Shown: positions 1 to 9,370, numbered from the stretch's first letter. The stretch is DNA of 64,000 nt from JANNNX01 sp031398745 (GCA_031398745.1 JANNNX010000054.1:41097-105096); one strand, 5' to 3'. The notes: generated by a model from the letters alone, not told the origin. Made by a program: numbers and translations.

Positions 1-207
1 GACCAGGGTCCGCTCGGCCAACCCTCGCCTCGCCTTCGCTTGCATCTCGTGGGCCACGGCGTCCCACTCCTCCTGGGTGTAGACGGCCAAGCAGCCGTCG
101 AGGACCTTCGTGAGGTAGCCCCCGACCCGGAAGGCATCACGGAACTTGGCCGGGAGGATCACCCGGCCCTTGGCGTCGAGGGAGTGCTCGAACTCCCCGA
201 AGAACAC
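1..207 (-). CDS. mraZ: Transcriptional regulator MraZ (5' part only, cut by window edge)
   Basis: The minus strand from 207 reads FFGEFEHSLDAKGRVILPAK, the typical first SpoVT/AbrB-like half of MraZ, followed by a FRDAFR motif; about 69 of the usual ~140-150 residues are inside the window. MraZ is the first gene of the division and cell-wall (dcw) cluster and represses its own promoter by binding GTGGG-type repeats, so rsmH, ftsI and mur genes should follow beyond the left edge. The GTG start at 207 is chosen because it begins the conserved FFGE motif and has a GGAGAGGAG ribosome binding site just upstream (about 213-221). The promoter is visible at 316-344. Confidence 0.93.
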   Translation of the reverse strand, partial: MFFGEFEHSLDAKGRVILPAKFRDAFRVGGYLTKVLDGCLAVYTQEEWDAVAHEMQAKARRGLAERTLV

Positions 208-315
208 CAGGCACTCCTCTCCGTGATCGTCCGCTCGGCCGGTGGGTCTGGTCGTGCCGCTGGTCGCACTCACCCTCTCGGGCCACGTGTGTCCCCTGCT
301 GCACCACTTCGCGCC

Positions 316-344
316 ACATTACGACTCGATCCCCCCACCGTCAA
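316..344 (-). promoter_or_regulatory. sigma70-type promoter of mraZ
   Basis: On the minus strand TTGACG (344-339) is followed, after exactly 17 bases, by TAATGT (321-316). This is a near-consensus housekeeping promoter and places the transcript start near 309, giving a leader of about 100 bases before the mraZ GTG. G-runs inside the spacer (GGTGGGGGG) resemble MraZ-box cores. Confidence 0.75.
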
Positions 345-350
345 CCATTT

Positions 351-395
351 TCACCCCACTTCTCCCCCCTCCGCCCCCTCGCCACCCCCTCGCCC
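351..395 (-). promoter_or_regulatory. G-rich tract with GTGGG-like repeats upstream of the mraZ promoter (possible MraZ boxes)
   Basis: Read on the minus strand this stretch is a purine tract containing several GGGGGTGG, GGGGG and AGTGGGGTG units just upstream of the -35 box. MraZ is known to bind direct repeats of TGGG/GTGGG type in its own promoter. The repeats here are irregular, so assignment as operator is inference. The remainder of the 208-493 gap holds the mraZ leader and nothing else I recognise. Confidence 0.35.
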
Positions 396-493
396 CGCCA
401 CCCGCCACCCCGCCCGCGGCACGCGCCCAACCACCGCCGACCCGCGGCGCGACGCCGCGCCGAGACCGCCCGAGGTCGTGCGGGGAAGCGGGG

Positions 494-1132
494 TCAGCCG
501 GCGGCGACGGTGGCCCGCAAGGCCGCCGTCAACCCGGGCCACGAGGTCGGATCGACCCCAGCCGCCACGCCGGACACGGCGCGGGCAGCATCGGCTCGGG
601 CACCCTCGTCGAGGGCGAGGAGCTCGAGGAGTTCGAACGGATCCCATTGGGCGTGGACCAGGCAGCCGAAGGTGGCGGCCGTGCGGGTCCGACGTTGGGC
701 GATCCCGACCACCTTGGCGCCCCCCACCCGTACCTCGCCAGGACCCAGCCCGGCGAAGCACACGAGCCTCGACCAGGGCCCGCTCACCAGCGGTCCGTCG
801 TGGACGTCGACCGCCTCTGGCCGGGCCGACCCCACCGAGACCAGCGCCTCGGCCCAGGCCCGGCCCAGCCAGTGGAAGGACCGCTGCACGTCGTGGTCCC
901 AGCGGGGGTCGGCCCGGCCCAGCTCGACGTCGACCCACAGCGTCCGCCCTGGGACGAGGAGCACCGCCCCTCCCCCACTCCGGCGACGGGTGACGGCCAC
1001 GCCCCGGCGCTCGGCGACGGCGTGGTCGACGACGTCCGGGGCCTGGGTGCTGCCCAGCACGATGGTCGGTCGCTCGACGACTCGCACCGCCACCGACACC
1101 GTCGACTCGGCGCGTTCAGCGGGGCCACGCAC
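494..1132 (-). CDS. Lipoate-protein ligase A / biotin ligase family protein
   Basis: Probable transferase or ligase that attaches lipoate or a related acyl group to a carrier-protein lysine. The family signatures are visible: RPTIVLGSTQ near the N-terminus, the glycine-rich lipoyl-binding motif RRRSGGGAVLL, and GAKVVGIAQRRTR with the lysine expected to contact lipoyl-AMP. The C-terminus is a short helical tail. The open frame continues upstream to 1222, into the start of the divergent HNH gene; the GTG at 1132 leaves about 17 residues before the conserved core, as in relatives, but no good ribosome site decides the start. It stands alone between mraZ and the HNH gene, with no lipoyl-enzyme genes nearby. 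Octanoyltransferase-like activity is possible too. Confidence 0.75.
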   Translation of the reverse strand: MRGPAERAESTVSVAVRVVERPTIVLGSTQAPDVVDHAVAERRGVAVTRRRSGGGAVLLVPGRTLWVDVELGRADPRWDHDVQRSFHWLGRAWAEALVSVGSARPEAVDVHDGPLVSGPWSRLVCFAGLGPGEVRVGGAKVVGIAQRRTRTAATFGCLVHAQWDPFELLELLALDEGARADAARAVSGVAAGVDPTSWPGLTAALRATVAAG

Positions 1133-1180
1133 CGGCCGAGTGTGCCCGGAACCGGGCGGCCGGCCGCCACCGGCTCCCGC

Positions 1181-1186
1181 TACCGT
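1181..1186 (+). promoter_or_regulatory. -10 element TACCGT, leaderless start of the HNH gene
   Basis: TACCGT ends seven bases before the GTG at 1194 with no ribosome binding site between, the arrangement of a leaderless transcript. It supports 1194 over the alternative in-frame GTG at 1185, which overlaps the box. Confidence 0.5.
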
Positions 1187-1193
1187 GACCGCC

Positions 1194-1697
1194 GTGACGA
1201 GGGCGCTGGTCCTCAACGCCACCTACGAGCCGCTCGCCGTCGTCACCGCTCGTCGCGCCGTCGTCCTGGTGGTGGGTGAACGGGCCGACCTCCTCCACCA
1301 CACCGGCGCCGCGCTCCGATCCGAGCACCTCTCGATCCCCGAGCCCTCGGTGGTGATCCTGCGATCGGTGGTGCGGGTGCCCTTCCAGCGCCACGCCGCC
1401 CTGAACCGGCGGTCGGTGTTCGCCCGAGACGGGTACCGCTGCCAGTACTGCGCCGGGCCGGCCGAGGGCATCGACCACGTCGTCCCCCGCAGCCGAGGTG
1501 GCCAGCACAGCTGGGACAACGTGGTTGCCGCCTGCCGGCGCTGCAACACCGAGAAGCGCGACCGCTACCTCCACGAGACCTCCATGCGCCTCCGGCACCA
1601 CCCCTCGACCCCCCGGGGGCTCTCGTGGGTCCACGTCATGGTGGGGTCGGTCCCCGTCGATTGGGAGCCGTACCTGCGCACCGCGGTCAGCGTGTGA
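1194..1697 (+). CDS. HNH endonuclease family protein
   Basis: A 167-residue single-domain HNH protein. The core is RSVFARDGYRCQYC, then IDHVVPRSRGGQHSWDN and AACRRCNTEK: two CxxC zinc knuckles bracket the DH and N catalytic positions of the beta-beta-alpha metal fold. The N-terminus TRALVLNATYEPL is characteristic of the housekeeping HNH proteins found widely in actinobacteria, so this is probably a chromosomal nuclease rather than a phage gene. Its stop overlaps the menC start by four bases (GTGA, 1694-1697), implying translational coupling although no functional link to menaquinone synthesis is obvious. The cellular substrate of this subfamily is not established. Confidence 0.85.
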   Translation: MTRALVLNATYEPLAVVTARRAVVLVVGERADLLHHTGAALRSEHLSIPEPSVVILRSVVRVPFQRHAALNRRSVFARDGYRCQYCAGPAEGIDHVVPRSRGGQHSWDNVVAACRRCNTEKRDRYLHETSMRLRHHPSTPRGLSWVHVMVGSVPVDWEPYLRTAVSV

Positions 1698-2755
1698 CGG
1701 CCAGCCCACCGGACCGGTGGCCCCTCCCGGAGGTCGATCTCCTCGATCTCCGGGTGCACCGGGTCGAGCTCGACCTGGTCCGTCCCTTCGCCACCGCCCA
1801 CGGCACCCTGCACCGCCGCGACGTCCTCCTGGTCCACGCCGTCGCGCTCGACGGCGAGGGCTGGGGCGAGTGCGCCGCACTGCCGACGCCCTCCTACAGC
1901 TCGGAGTGGGTGGACGGCGCCGCCGCGGTGCTCGCCGACCACCTCATCCCCGCCCGCCTTGCCGGGCACCCCGGCGCGGTCGTGGGGCACCCTATGGCCA
2001 CCGCGGCCCTCGACGCGGCCCTGCTCGACCTCCAGCTCACCGCGGCCGGCACCACGCTGGCCCGCTGGCTGGGAGCCGAGCGCGACCGGGTGGATTGCGG
2101 GGTGGCAGTGGGCATCGCCGGGACGGTGGACGAGCTGCTGGCCGAGGTCTCGGCCCACGTCGAGGCCGGCTACCAGCGGGTCAAGCTCAAGGTCCAGCCC
2201 GGCCGGGCCCTCGAGCCGGTGCAGGCCGTCCGACAGGCGTGGCCGGCACTCGCCGTCGGGGTCGACGCCAACGGCACCCTCGACGCCCGGACCCTGGCCG
2301 CGCTCGACCACCTCGGCCTCGACGAGATCGAACAGCCGCTGCCGGCGCAGGATCTCGTCGGGTTGGCCTCGGCCGCGGCGCGGCTCTCGACGCCGATCTG
2401 CCTCGACGAGTCCGTCGCGTCGGCCGACCAGCTGCACAGCGCGCTCGCCCTCGGGTGGCGAGGCCACCTCAACCTCAAGCCGGGGCGGGTCGGGGGCATC
2501 GGCCCGGCGGTGGCCATCCACGACCTGGCCCTGGCCGAGGGCATCCCCACCTGGATCGGTGGGATGGTGGCCACCGGGGTGGGCAAGGCGGTCGACGTGG
2601 CCCTGGCCGCCCTGCCCGGCATCACCCGACCCAGCGAGCTGTCCCCGTCGTCCCGGTGGTTCGCCACCGACCTCACTGCCCCGTGGACGATGGACCCCGA
2701 CGGCACCATCGGGGTCCGCCCCGCCGGGCCGGTGACCCTCCCCGGGTCCCGATGA
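1694..2755 (+). CDS. menC: o-Succinylbenzoate synthase
   Basis: Dehydrates SHCHC to o-succinylbenzoate in menaquinone synthesis. It is an enolase-superfamily protein of about 353 residues: N-terminal capping domain with RPFATAHGTLHRRDVLLV, then the barrel with the catalytic lysine pair in GYQRVKLKV, the metal ligands in VGVDANGT, IEQPLP and CLDESVAS, and the distal lysine in HLNLKPGRVGG. The IGGMVATGVGKAVDVALA tail is typical of actinobacterial MenC. The start GTG at 1694 overlaps the HNH stop and the end overlaps the next ORF (ATGA), so three genes form one operon. No other men gene is in the window. A dipeptide epimerase is the main alternative in this superfamily, less likely given the motif set. 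Confidence 0.88.
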   Translation: MTASPPDRWPLPEVDLLDLRVHRVELDLVRPFATAHGTLHRRDVLLVHAVALDGEGWGECAALPTPSYSSEWVDGAAAVLADHLIPARLAGHPGAVVGHPMATAALDAALLDLQLTAAGTTLARWLGAERDRVDCGVAVGIAGTVDELLAEVSAHVEAGYQRVKLKVQPGRALEPVQAVRQAWPALAVGVDANGTLDARTLAALDHLGLDEIEQPLPAQDLVGLASAAARLSTPICLDESVASADQLHSALALGWRGHLNLKPGRVGGIGPAVAIHDLALAEGIPTWIGGMVATGVGKAVDVALAALPGITRPSELSPSSRWFATDLTAPWTMDPDGTIGVRPAGPVTLPGSR

Positions 2756-3195
2756 CCCCTTTCCGGCGACTGCTCGCCTGGCTGGCCGGCCGTGGCACCC
2801 GGGCCAAGGGCGCCACCGTGCGGCGCCAGGCGTGGGAGCAGCGGCAACTCGAGTTCACCCGCCGGGTCGGCCTCGAGGGCCTGGACGACGTGCCGGAGCA
2901 GGCCGTGGCCTACGAGTGGTCGGTGGAGGTATTCGAGCGCCGGTTCGGCGGGGTGGGACTGCGTGCCTCGCACTTTCCGGAGGTCGCCGTCCAGGTCCGC
3001 CAACTCGAAGGCGTGGGGCGCCAGACCCTCACCTTCCCGGTGTCGCGGATGACCTTCGGCACCGCGGATTTCGGTCACGGCCGGGGCTCGTTGATCGGCG
3101 ACTTCGACTCCGGCGGCAACCTGATCCTGGTGGTCGACACCGGGGCCAAGATCTACCCGATCGGCGAGCCCCACTGGGTCGAGGACCTGGGCTGA
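2752..3195 (+). CDS. Conserved hypothetical protein, third gene of the HNH-menC operon
   Basis: A 147-residue protein I cannot assign to a family. It has a basic N-terminal 30 residues (FRRLLAWLAGRGTRAKG), no transmembrane segment, and a beta-rich C-terminal half with FPVSRMTFGTADFGHGRG and a repeated hydrophobic/charged pattern ending in KIYPIGEPHWVEDLG. The ATG at 2752 overlaps the menC stop by four bases, so it is almost certainly cotranslated with menC. Probably a soluble accessory protein; function unknown. Confidence 0.7.
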   Translation: MTPFRRLLAWLAGRGTRAKGATVRRQAWEQRQLEFTRRVGLEGLDDVPEQAVAYEWSVEVFERRFGGVGLRASHFPEVAVQVRQLEGVGRQTLTFPVSRMTFGTADFGHGRGSLIGDFDSGGNLILVVDTGAKIYPIGEPHWVEDLG

Positions 3196-3207
3196 ACAGT
3201 CATCCCG

Positions 3208-3480
3208 TCAACGGTGCGGCCCTCGGGCCCGGTGCTCGCGACGGCACCAGTCGAGCCAGGCGACCACGTCGGCTGGCTCGGGCCGGTGGTCGGCCGCGCC
3301 GTACATCGTCTCGGCCCGGAACCTCAGGTACTCGGGCGCCGGCCGTGGCACCGGGGGCCAACGCCGCCACCAGTCCGACGGCACCAACCGCCGCCCCTGC
3401 CGCGCCGCGGTCGACCACAGATCAGGGCGGCGACCCAGCGCCCGACCCACCGCGGCGAGCCAGCCGAAGGCCTCAGCCAC
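3208..3480 (-). CDS. Small conserved hypothetical protein (tryptophan/arginine-rich)
   Basis: A 90-residue basic protein with LAAVGRALGRRPDLWSTA, RRLVPSDWWRRWPPVPRP, then EYLRFRAETMYG and DVVAWLDWCR. This pattern (RRPDLW, WWRRxP, YLRFR..T.YG, WL.WCR) recurs in small uncharacterised actinobacterial proteins as far as I can recall; no function is known to me. The start GTG at 3480 overlaps the last codons of the ROK gene by eight bases, so the two are probably cotranscribed. The frame stays open upstream to 3660, but that extension lies inside the ROK gene and has no conserved features. Confidence 0.65.
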   Translation of the reverse strand: MAEAFGWLAAVGRALGRRPDLWSTAARQGRRLVPSDWWRRWPPVPRPAPEYLRFRAETMYGAADHRPEPADVVAWLDWCRREHRARGPHR

Positions 3481-4354
3481 CTCCCAGCACGTCCTCGCCG
3501 ATCGCTCGCCAGCCCACGGCCCCGGCACCCACCAACGGACCGGCGTCGCCCAGGCCGGCGGGCACGATGCGGGCTCCCGCCGAGAAGTCGAGCCGGGCAC
3601 AGGCGTCCAGCTCCTCTTGGGCGGCGAGGAAAAAGGGGGCCCCGAAGCCCAGCGCCACACCCCCGGCGACCACCGCCAGCGTCAGGTCGCAGAGGTTGGC
3701 CACCCCGGCGACGGCCTGGCCGACCAGGCGCCCGGTACGAGCCACCACTTCGGGCCCGGCCTCCGCCGGCGGGCGCCCGGTGGCCCGGGCGATGCCCGAC
3801 CCGGACGCTTCGGCCTCGAGGCACCCGAACGCGCCACAGGGACACCGCCGGCCCCCGGGGACGACCACCAGGTGGCCGATGTGGCCGGCGTTGCCGGCCG
3901 CCCCGTCGAGCACCCGCCCTCCGGACACGATGCCCCCGCCCACCCCGGTGGAAACCACCATGGCCAGGAAGTCCGACACCCCGGCCGCCGCCCCCCGCCA
4001 CCCCTCGCCCACGGCCAGGGCCTTGGCGTCGTTGTCGACCCGCACCGCCACGCCGAGGGCCTCGGCCAGGCGGGACCGGAGGGGGAAGTCGCGCCAGCCC
4101 TCGATGTTGAGCGGGGAGACCGTCTCGCCGCCGGCGGTCATGGGTCCTCCGCAGCCCACCCCGCAGGCCAGCTCGTCTCCTCCGGCGACGTCGGCGGCCA
4201 CCGCCAGCAGCGTCGCCAGCAGCGTCTCGGCGTCGGCCCCGGCGGGGGTCGGGCGCCGGGAGCGGCGGAGCAGCCGGCCCTCCCGGTCGACGACCCCGGC
4301 CGCCAGCTTGGTCCCGCCGATGTCGAGGGCGAGCACGGTGGGCGCGACGGGCAT
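3473..4354 (-). CDS. ROK family sugar kinase
   Basis: ATP-dependent sugar kinase of the ROK family, most likely glucokinase-like. Visible motifs: phosphate loop LALDIGGTKLAAGVVD at the N-terminus, VRVDNDAKALAVGE, the GTGVGGG nucleotide loop (STGVGGGIVSGG), GHIGHLVVVPGGRRCPCGAFGCLEA with the CxCGxxGC zinc site, and a closing LGDAGPLVGAGAV. About 293 residues, a normal length. The zinc-binding catalytic site is intact, so it is probably an enzyme rather than a ROK repressor; there is no N-terminal DNA-binding domain. The ATG at 4354 follows a TACGTT -10 box by nine bases. A second ROK kinase lies at 22061-23023. Confidence 0.85.
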   Translation of the reverse strand: MPVAPTVLALDIGGTKLAAGVVDREGRLLRRSRRPTPAGADAETLLATLLAVAADVAGGDELACGVGCGGPMTAGGETVSPLNIEGWRDFPLRSRLAEALGVAVRVDNDAKALAVGEGWRGAAAGVSDFLAMVVSTGVGGGIVSGGRVLDGAAGNAGHIGHLVVVPGGRRCPCGAFGCLEAEASGSGIARATGRPPAEAGPEVVARTGRLVGQAVAGVANLCDLTLAVVAGGVALGFGAPFFLAAQEELDACARLDFSAGARIVPAGLGDAGPLVGAGAVGWRAIGEDVLGGG

Positions 4355-4363
4355 CGGCCGGCG

Positions 4364-4369
4364 AACGTA
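4364..4369 (-). promoter_or_regulatory. -10 element TACGTT of the ROK kinase gene
   Basis: On the minus strand TACGTT lies nine bases before the ATG at 4354, with no Shine-Dalgarno sequence. It forms a divergent pair with the plus-strand box at 4404-4409. Confidence 0.45.
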
Positions 4370-4403
4370 GACCCTCGCGGGTGCCACCGCCGGTCGAGCC
4401 CCC

Positions 4404-4409
4404 TACGCT
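4404..4409 (+). promoter_or_regulatory. -10 element TACGCT of the moxR operon
   Basis: TACGCT ends ten bases upstream of the ATG at 4420 and no ribosome site is present, consistent with leaderless transcription of moxR. Confidence 0.45.
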
Positions 4410-4419
4410 TTGGCCTCGC

Positions 4420-5403
<984 letters not shown>

Positions 5404-5414
5404 GCCAGTCCCGG

Positions 5415-6590
5415 GTGCTCACCCGCCAGGGCTGGCTGACGGTCGTGGCGGCCGTCGGCCTGGTCGCGGGCGGCCGGTTGTTCGGCATCATCGAGCTCTA
5501 CCTGGTGGCGGCGGGGCTCACCGCGGTGGTGGTGGCGGCAGCCGTGACGGTGGAGCTCACGCGCGCCCGGCTCGACATATCCCGCCAGCTGCACCCCCGC
5601 CGGGTCCACGCCGGTAGCCCCAGCCGGGTCGACCTCACCGTCCGCAATCGTGCCGCCACCCGCTCGCCGCTGGTGACCCTGACCGATCCCGTCGACGACG
5701 ACCATGTCGCTCGGGTCGTGACCGCGCCCCTCGATCCTGGCAAGGTCGTCCACGCTGCCTACGCCCTGCCCACCGAGCGGCGGGGCCTGCGGCGGGTGGG
5801 TCCCCTGCACCTCACCCTGACCGACGCGTTCGGACTGGTCCGGGTGGAGACGCCGGTCGCCCCGGCGGTCGAGCTCACCGTCTGGCCCCGGATCGACGAC
5901 GTCCTGGCGCTGCCGGCGGCGGCCGGAGACTCGTTGCTCACCGGCACCGGGCACATCGACCTCCAGACGAGTGTGGGCGAGGAGTTCTCGACCCTGCGCA
6001 CCTACGTTCCCGGCGACGACCTGCGGAGGGTCCACTGGCCCACCTCCGCCCGGCGCGACGAGCTCATGGTCCGCCAGGACGAGCTGCCCTGGGAGCGCCG
6101 AGCGACCTTGGTCCTCGATGTCCGTTCGGCCGCCCACAACCCGGAGACCTTCGAGCGGGCGGTGTCGGCCGCGGCCAGCATCCTCCTCGCCTGTGCGGCC
6201 CGCCGCGCCCAGGTCCGGCTGGTGACGACGGCCCGATTCGATTCCGGCATCTCGACGGCCGCCGCCCACGTCGAGGCCATCCTCGAGCATCTGGCCACGG
6301 TGCGGCTCACCAACGCCGCCGACCTGGCCAGCACGCTGGCCCTCATCGGCTCGACCGGCCACGGCGGGGCCGCGGCCGTGCTCCTCGGGGGCCGGTGGCC
6401 GGCCGACATCGAGTCCGCCGGCCGGCTCCGGCTGTCGTTTCCCTCGGTCGCAGTGGTCGCCTTCGGCACCGACGACGGGGGTGAGGGGCCGCTGCCGCCC
6501 AGCAGCGCCCGCCTCGGCCCCGGCGACCCCTTCCCCCCGGCCTGGCGGGCGCTCCTGCAATCGGGGCCCGTGCCCGTCAGTCGGGTCTGA
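5415..6590 (+). CDS. DUF58 domain protein (MoxR partner)
   Basis: 391 residues. Two hydrophobic segments occupy roughly residues 7-45 (WLTVVAAVGLVAGGRLFG, then LYLVAAGLTAVVVAAAVTV), followed by an extracytoplasmic or cytosolic beta domain and the DUF58 hallmark at about residues 190-210: SVGEEFSTLRTYVPGDDLRR then VHWPTSARRDELMVRQ. The C-terminal part looks vWA-like. It starts with GTG at 5415, 11 bases after moxR, so is in one operon with it. Known partners bind MoxR; the substrate is unknown. Confidence 0.9.
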   Translation: MLTRQGWLTVVAAVGLVAGGRLFGIIELYLVAAGLTAVVVAAAVTVELTRARLDISRQLHPRRVHAGSPSRVDLTVRNRAATRSPLVTLTDPVDDDHVARVVTAPLDPGKVVHAAYALPTERRGLRRVGPLHLTLTDAFGLVRVETPVAPAVELTVWPRIDDVLALPAAAGDSLLTGTGHIDLQTSVGEEFSTLRTYVPGDDLRRVHWPTSARRDELMVRQDELPWERRATLVLDVRSAAHNPETFERAVSAAASILLACAARRAQVRLVTTARFDSGISTAAAHVEAILEHLATVRLTNAADLASTLALIGSTGHGGAAAVLLGGRWPADIESAGRLRLSFPSVAVVAFGTDDGGEGPLPPSSARLGPGDPFPPAWRALLQSGPVPVSRV

Positions 6591-6639
6591 CCATGCGCCG
6601 CGACCCTTGAGCCGCCGCCTCCAGAACCTGCCGGGGCGC

Positions 6640-8922
6640 ATGGCGGTGGCCGACGTCCCCCGGCCCCCCGGGCAACTGGCGCTCCTGTTGGCCGAGACGA
6701 CCCTGGCCGGGGTCACGGTGGCCGCCATCTTCGGGTTGATCCGGATCTTCGACGACGCCTCGTTCTTCGTCCCGCTGGCCCTGACCGCGGTCGCGGCCCA
6801 CGGGGCGGCCAGCCTGGTTCGCCGTGACGGGCGACCCGTGCTGGTCGGCGTGGCCCTCGTGGCCGGCGGCCTGGTCGCCCTCCTCACCTGGCTGAAGTGG
6901 CCAGAGACCACCCTCTACGGAGTCCCCACCACCGACTCCTGGGCCGCGGCCAGCGACGAGCTCACCCGGGCCTGGGAGGTCTTCCGCAATGCCGCCGCGC
7001 CCGCGCCCGTGGCCGCCGGGTTCCTGGTGGTCGGGGTACTGGTGGTGGCCGTGGTCGCGGTCACCGCCGACACCGCCGCCTTCCGGGCCAACGCCCGCAT
7101 CGAGGCGGTCGTCCCGGCCATCAGCATCTTCGTGTTCGGCGCCGCTCTCGGCGGGGGCCGCCACCGCCTGGTGACCACCGCCGTCTTCCTGGCGGCCCTG
7201 CTCGCCTACTGGCTGGGCCAGCGGGGATTGGCCCAATCGGTCGCACCGGGTCAGCTGGCCACCGATCCGATGGGGGCCGGCACCAGCCTGGCCCGGGCCG
7301 GTCTGGGGCTGATCGCCATCGGGTTGGTCGCCGCGGTCGTGATCGGCCCGATGCTGCCCGGGGCCGATGCCCGGGCCGTGATCCCGTGGCGGGCCAGCGA
7401 CCGGGCCGACGCCGGCACCCGGGTGACCGTCAGCCCGCTGGTCGACATCCGCACCCGGTTGGTCGACCAGGCCGACACCGTGGCGTTCTCGGTCGGCGCC
7501 GAGAGCGCCAGCTACTGGCGCCTCACGTCGCTCGACCAGTTCGACGGGCGCATCTGGTCCTCCAAGCGGCGCTACGAGTCGGCCGACGACGCCCTCCGCC
7601 AGGAGGCACCACGAGGCTCGGAGGTGGTGACCCAGTCGGTGCTGATCGGCGACCTCTCCTCGGTGTGGCTGCCCGCCGCCTACCAGCCGATCGACGTGAG
7701 CGGGATCGACGCGGCCTACGACGCGGAGTCGGCGAGCCTGGTGGCCGAGGGCGCCGACCCCCCCGAGGAGGGGACCTCCTACCTGGTGCGCTCGGTCCGC
7801 CCCGACGTCGACCCCGAGGCCCTGGCCGACGTCGCCGCCACCGCCCCGGCCGCCATCGCGACCACCAACACCGCGTTACCCGAGGGCTTCAGCACCCGGG
7901 TGCAGGAGCTGGCCGGCCAGATCGTGGGGCCCGACGCCACGCAGTACGAGAAGGCCCGGCGTTTGCAGGACTACTTCCGCGACGGATCCTTCACCTACGA
8001 CCTGACCGTGTCCTCGGGGCACGCGACCGACGATCTCGAACGATTCCTGTTCGACTCTCGCACCGGCTACTGCGAGCAGTTCGCGGGGGCCTATGCGGCC
8101 ATGGCGCGGGCCGTGGGCCTGCCCGCCCGGGTAGCCGTCGGCTTCACCCCGGGCCAGCTCGGCGAGGACGGGCGCTACCAGGTGCGGGGCTACAACGCCC
8201 ACGCCTGGCCCGAGGTGTACTTCGAGGGCGTGGGGTGGGTGGCGTTCGAACCGACCCCGGGTCGGGGCATCCCCGGTGCCAGCGACTACACCGGCGTGTC
8301 GGCCCAACAGCCCACCGGACCCGAGTTCACGACCACCACCCTCGACCCGTCGGTCACCACCGCGCCGGCGGACCCCACGGCGACGACCCTGCCCGACTTC
8401 GGCGGCGACCTCGGCACCACCGGAGCCGTGGTGAACAACCGCCGGGGGGCCTGGAAGGGCCGCTTCGCCCTGGCCGGCCTGGTGGTGGGGGTGGGGGCCG
8501 TGCTGTGGCCGCTGGGCCTGCTCGGGCTGCGGCGGTGGCTACGCCGACGGCGGCGGGCCCGGGCCAACGACCCGAGCGGCCGGGTGATCGTGGCCTGGGA
8601 CGACGTGGTGGCCGCCGCCGACGAGGTCGGGACCCACCACCGCGATTGGGAGACGCCGGCCGAGTACGCCCGTCGGGCAGCTCGGGCGCCAGGCGTCGAC
8701 CCCCGCCTGGTGACCGGTCTGGCCGGCATGGTCACCTACGCCCGCTATGCGGCGAGCGGGGTCGACCCGGCGTTGGCGACCCGGGCCGAGGAGGCAGCAG
8801 CCTCGATCACCGCCGGTGTGGAGGCCACCTTCGACCGCTCCCAGCGCATCCGCCGCTGGTACGACCCACGCCCCCTGCTCCCCCGGCGTCAGCCCCGCAT
8901 CGACATCCGGGAGCAGGTCTGA
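6640..8922 (+). CDS. Transglutaminase-like membrane protein
   Basis: About 760 residues. The N-terminal third has at least six transmembrane segments (LALLLAETTLAGVTVAAIFG onward to LGLIAIGLVAAVVIGPML), then a large extracytoplasmic region with a DUF3488-type linker and a transglutaminase core: the cysteine in SRTGYCEQFAGAYAAMARAV, the histidine in GYNAHAWPEVYFEGVGWV and the acidic residue following in FEPTPG. A Thr/Pro-rich linker (TTTTLDPSVTTAPADPTATT) precedes a final transmembrane segment and a cytosolic DUF4129-like tail. It completes the moxR-DUF58-transglutaminase operon. Start is uncertain: ATG 6640 or TTG 6607, both downstream of the DUF58 stop. Confidence 0.9.
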   Translation: MAVADVPRPPGQLALLLAETTLAGVTVAAIFGLIRIFDDASFFVPLALTAVAAHGAASLVRRDGRPVLVGVALVAGGLVALLTWLKWPETTLYGVPTTDSWAAASDELTRAWEVFRNAAAPAPVAAGFLVVGVLVVAVVAVTADTAAFRANARIEAVVPAISIFVFGAALGGGRHRLVTTAVFLAALLAYWLGQRGLAQSVAPGQLATDPMGAGTSLARAGLGLIAIGLVAAVVIGPMLPGADARAVIPWRASDRADAGTRVTVSPLVDIRTRLVDQADTVAFSVGAESASYWRLTSLDQFDGRIWSSKRRYESADDALRQEAPRGSEVVTQSVLIGDLSSVWLPAAYQPIDVSGIDAAYDAESASLVAEGADPPEEGTSYLVRSVRPDVDPEALADVAATAPAAIATTNTALPEGFSTRVQELAGQIVGPDATQYEKARRLQDYFRDGSFTYDLTVSSGHATDDLERFLFDSRTGYCEQFAGAYAAMARAVGLPARVAVGFTPGQLGEDGRYQVRGYNAHAWPEVYFEGVGWVAFEPTPGRGIPGASDYTGVSAQQPTGPEFTTTTLDPSVTTAPADPTATTLPDFGGDLGTTGAVVNNRRGAWKGRFALAGLVVGVGAVLWPLGLLGLRRWLRRRRRARANDPSGRVIVAWDDVVAAADEVGTHHRDWETPAEYARRAARAPGVDPRLVTGLAGMVTYARYAASGVDPALATRAEEAAASITAGVEATFDRSQRIRRWYDPRPLLPRRQPRIDIREQV

Positions 8923-8929
8923 GCAGGCT

Positions 8930-9301
8930 CTACTCGCGGTCGAAGCGGTCGCGCATGCGACGGCGGGCCGAGCCGAAGGCGCCGCCGACGTTCCCGGCCC
9001 GCATCGACGACGTCCACTCCTGCCAACCGGCCCGACCCATCTTGCGGAGGTTCCGCTCGAACCAGGTCGCGGCGGCCAACATGCCGAGAAAGCCGCCGAA
9101 GGCCAAGAGGGGCGACACCGACAGGGTCAGGACCATGAAGACCACGCTGACCACGAAGCCCGCGGCCGCCCACTTGAGGTTGCGACCGGCGTGGCGGTAG
9201 ATGGTGGTCGAGCCGACCTCGTGGGCCAACGCGGGATCGGACGCGTAGAGCTGCTGCTCGATCTCCCGAAGGATCCGTTGCTCGTTCTCGGAAAGCGGCA
9301 C
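8930..9301 (-). CDS. DUF3040 small membrane protein
   Basis: 123 residues. The N-terminus MPLSENEQRILREIEQQL is the DUF3040 signature, followed by LYASDPALAHEV, a basic stretch and two transmembrane helices (WAAAGFVVSVVFMVLTLSV and LLAFGGFLGMLAAATWF), ending in a basic, glycine-rich tail. The family is restricted mainly to Actinobacteria and of unknown function. It converges on the transglutaminase gene with only seven bases between the stops and probably is transcribed alone. Confidence 0.92.
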   Translation of the reverse strand: MPLSENEQRILREIEQQLYASDPALAHEVGSTTIYRHAGRNLKWAAAGFVVSVVFMVLTLSVSPLLAFGGFLGMLAAATWFERNLRKMGRAGWQEWTSSMRAGNVGGAFGSARRRMRDRFDRE

Positions 9302-9370
9302 GCCGGGCCTCCGTGCGCTCCGTCGTCGCCCGTTCGGGTGCTTCCCGGACAGGCCTTTGGGGGATGGATG

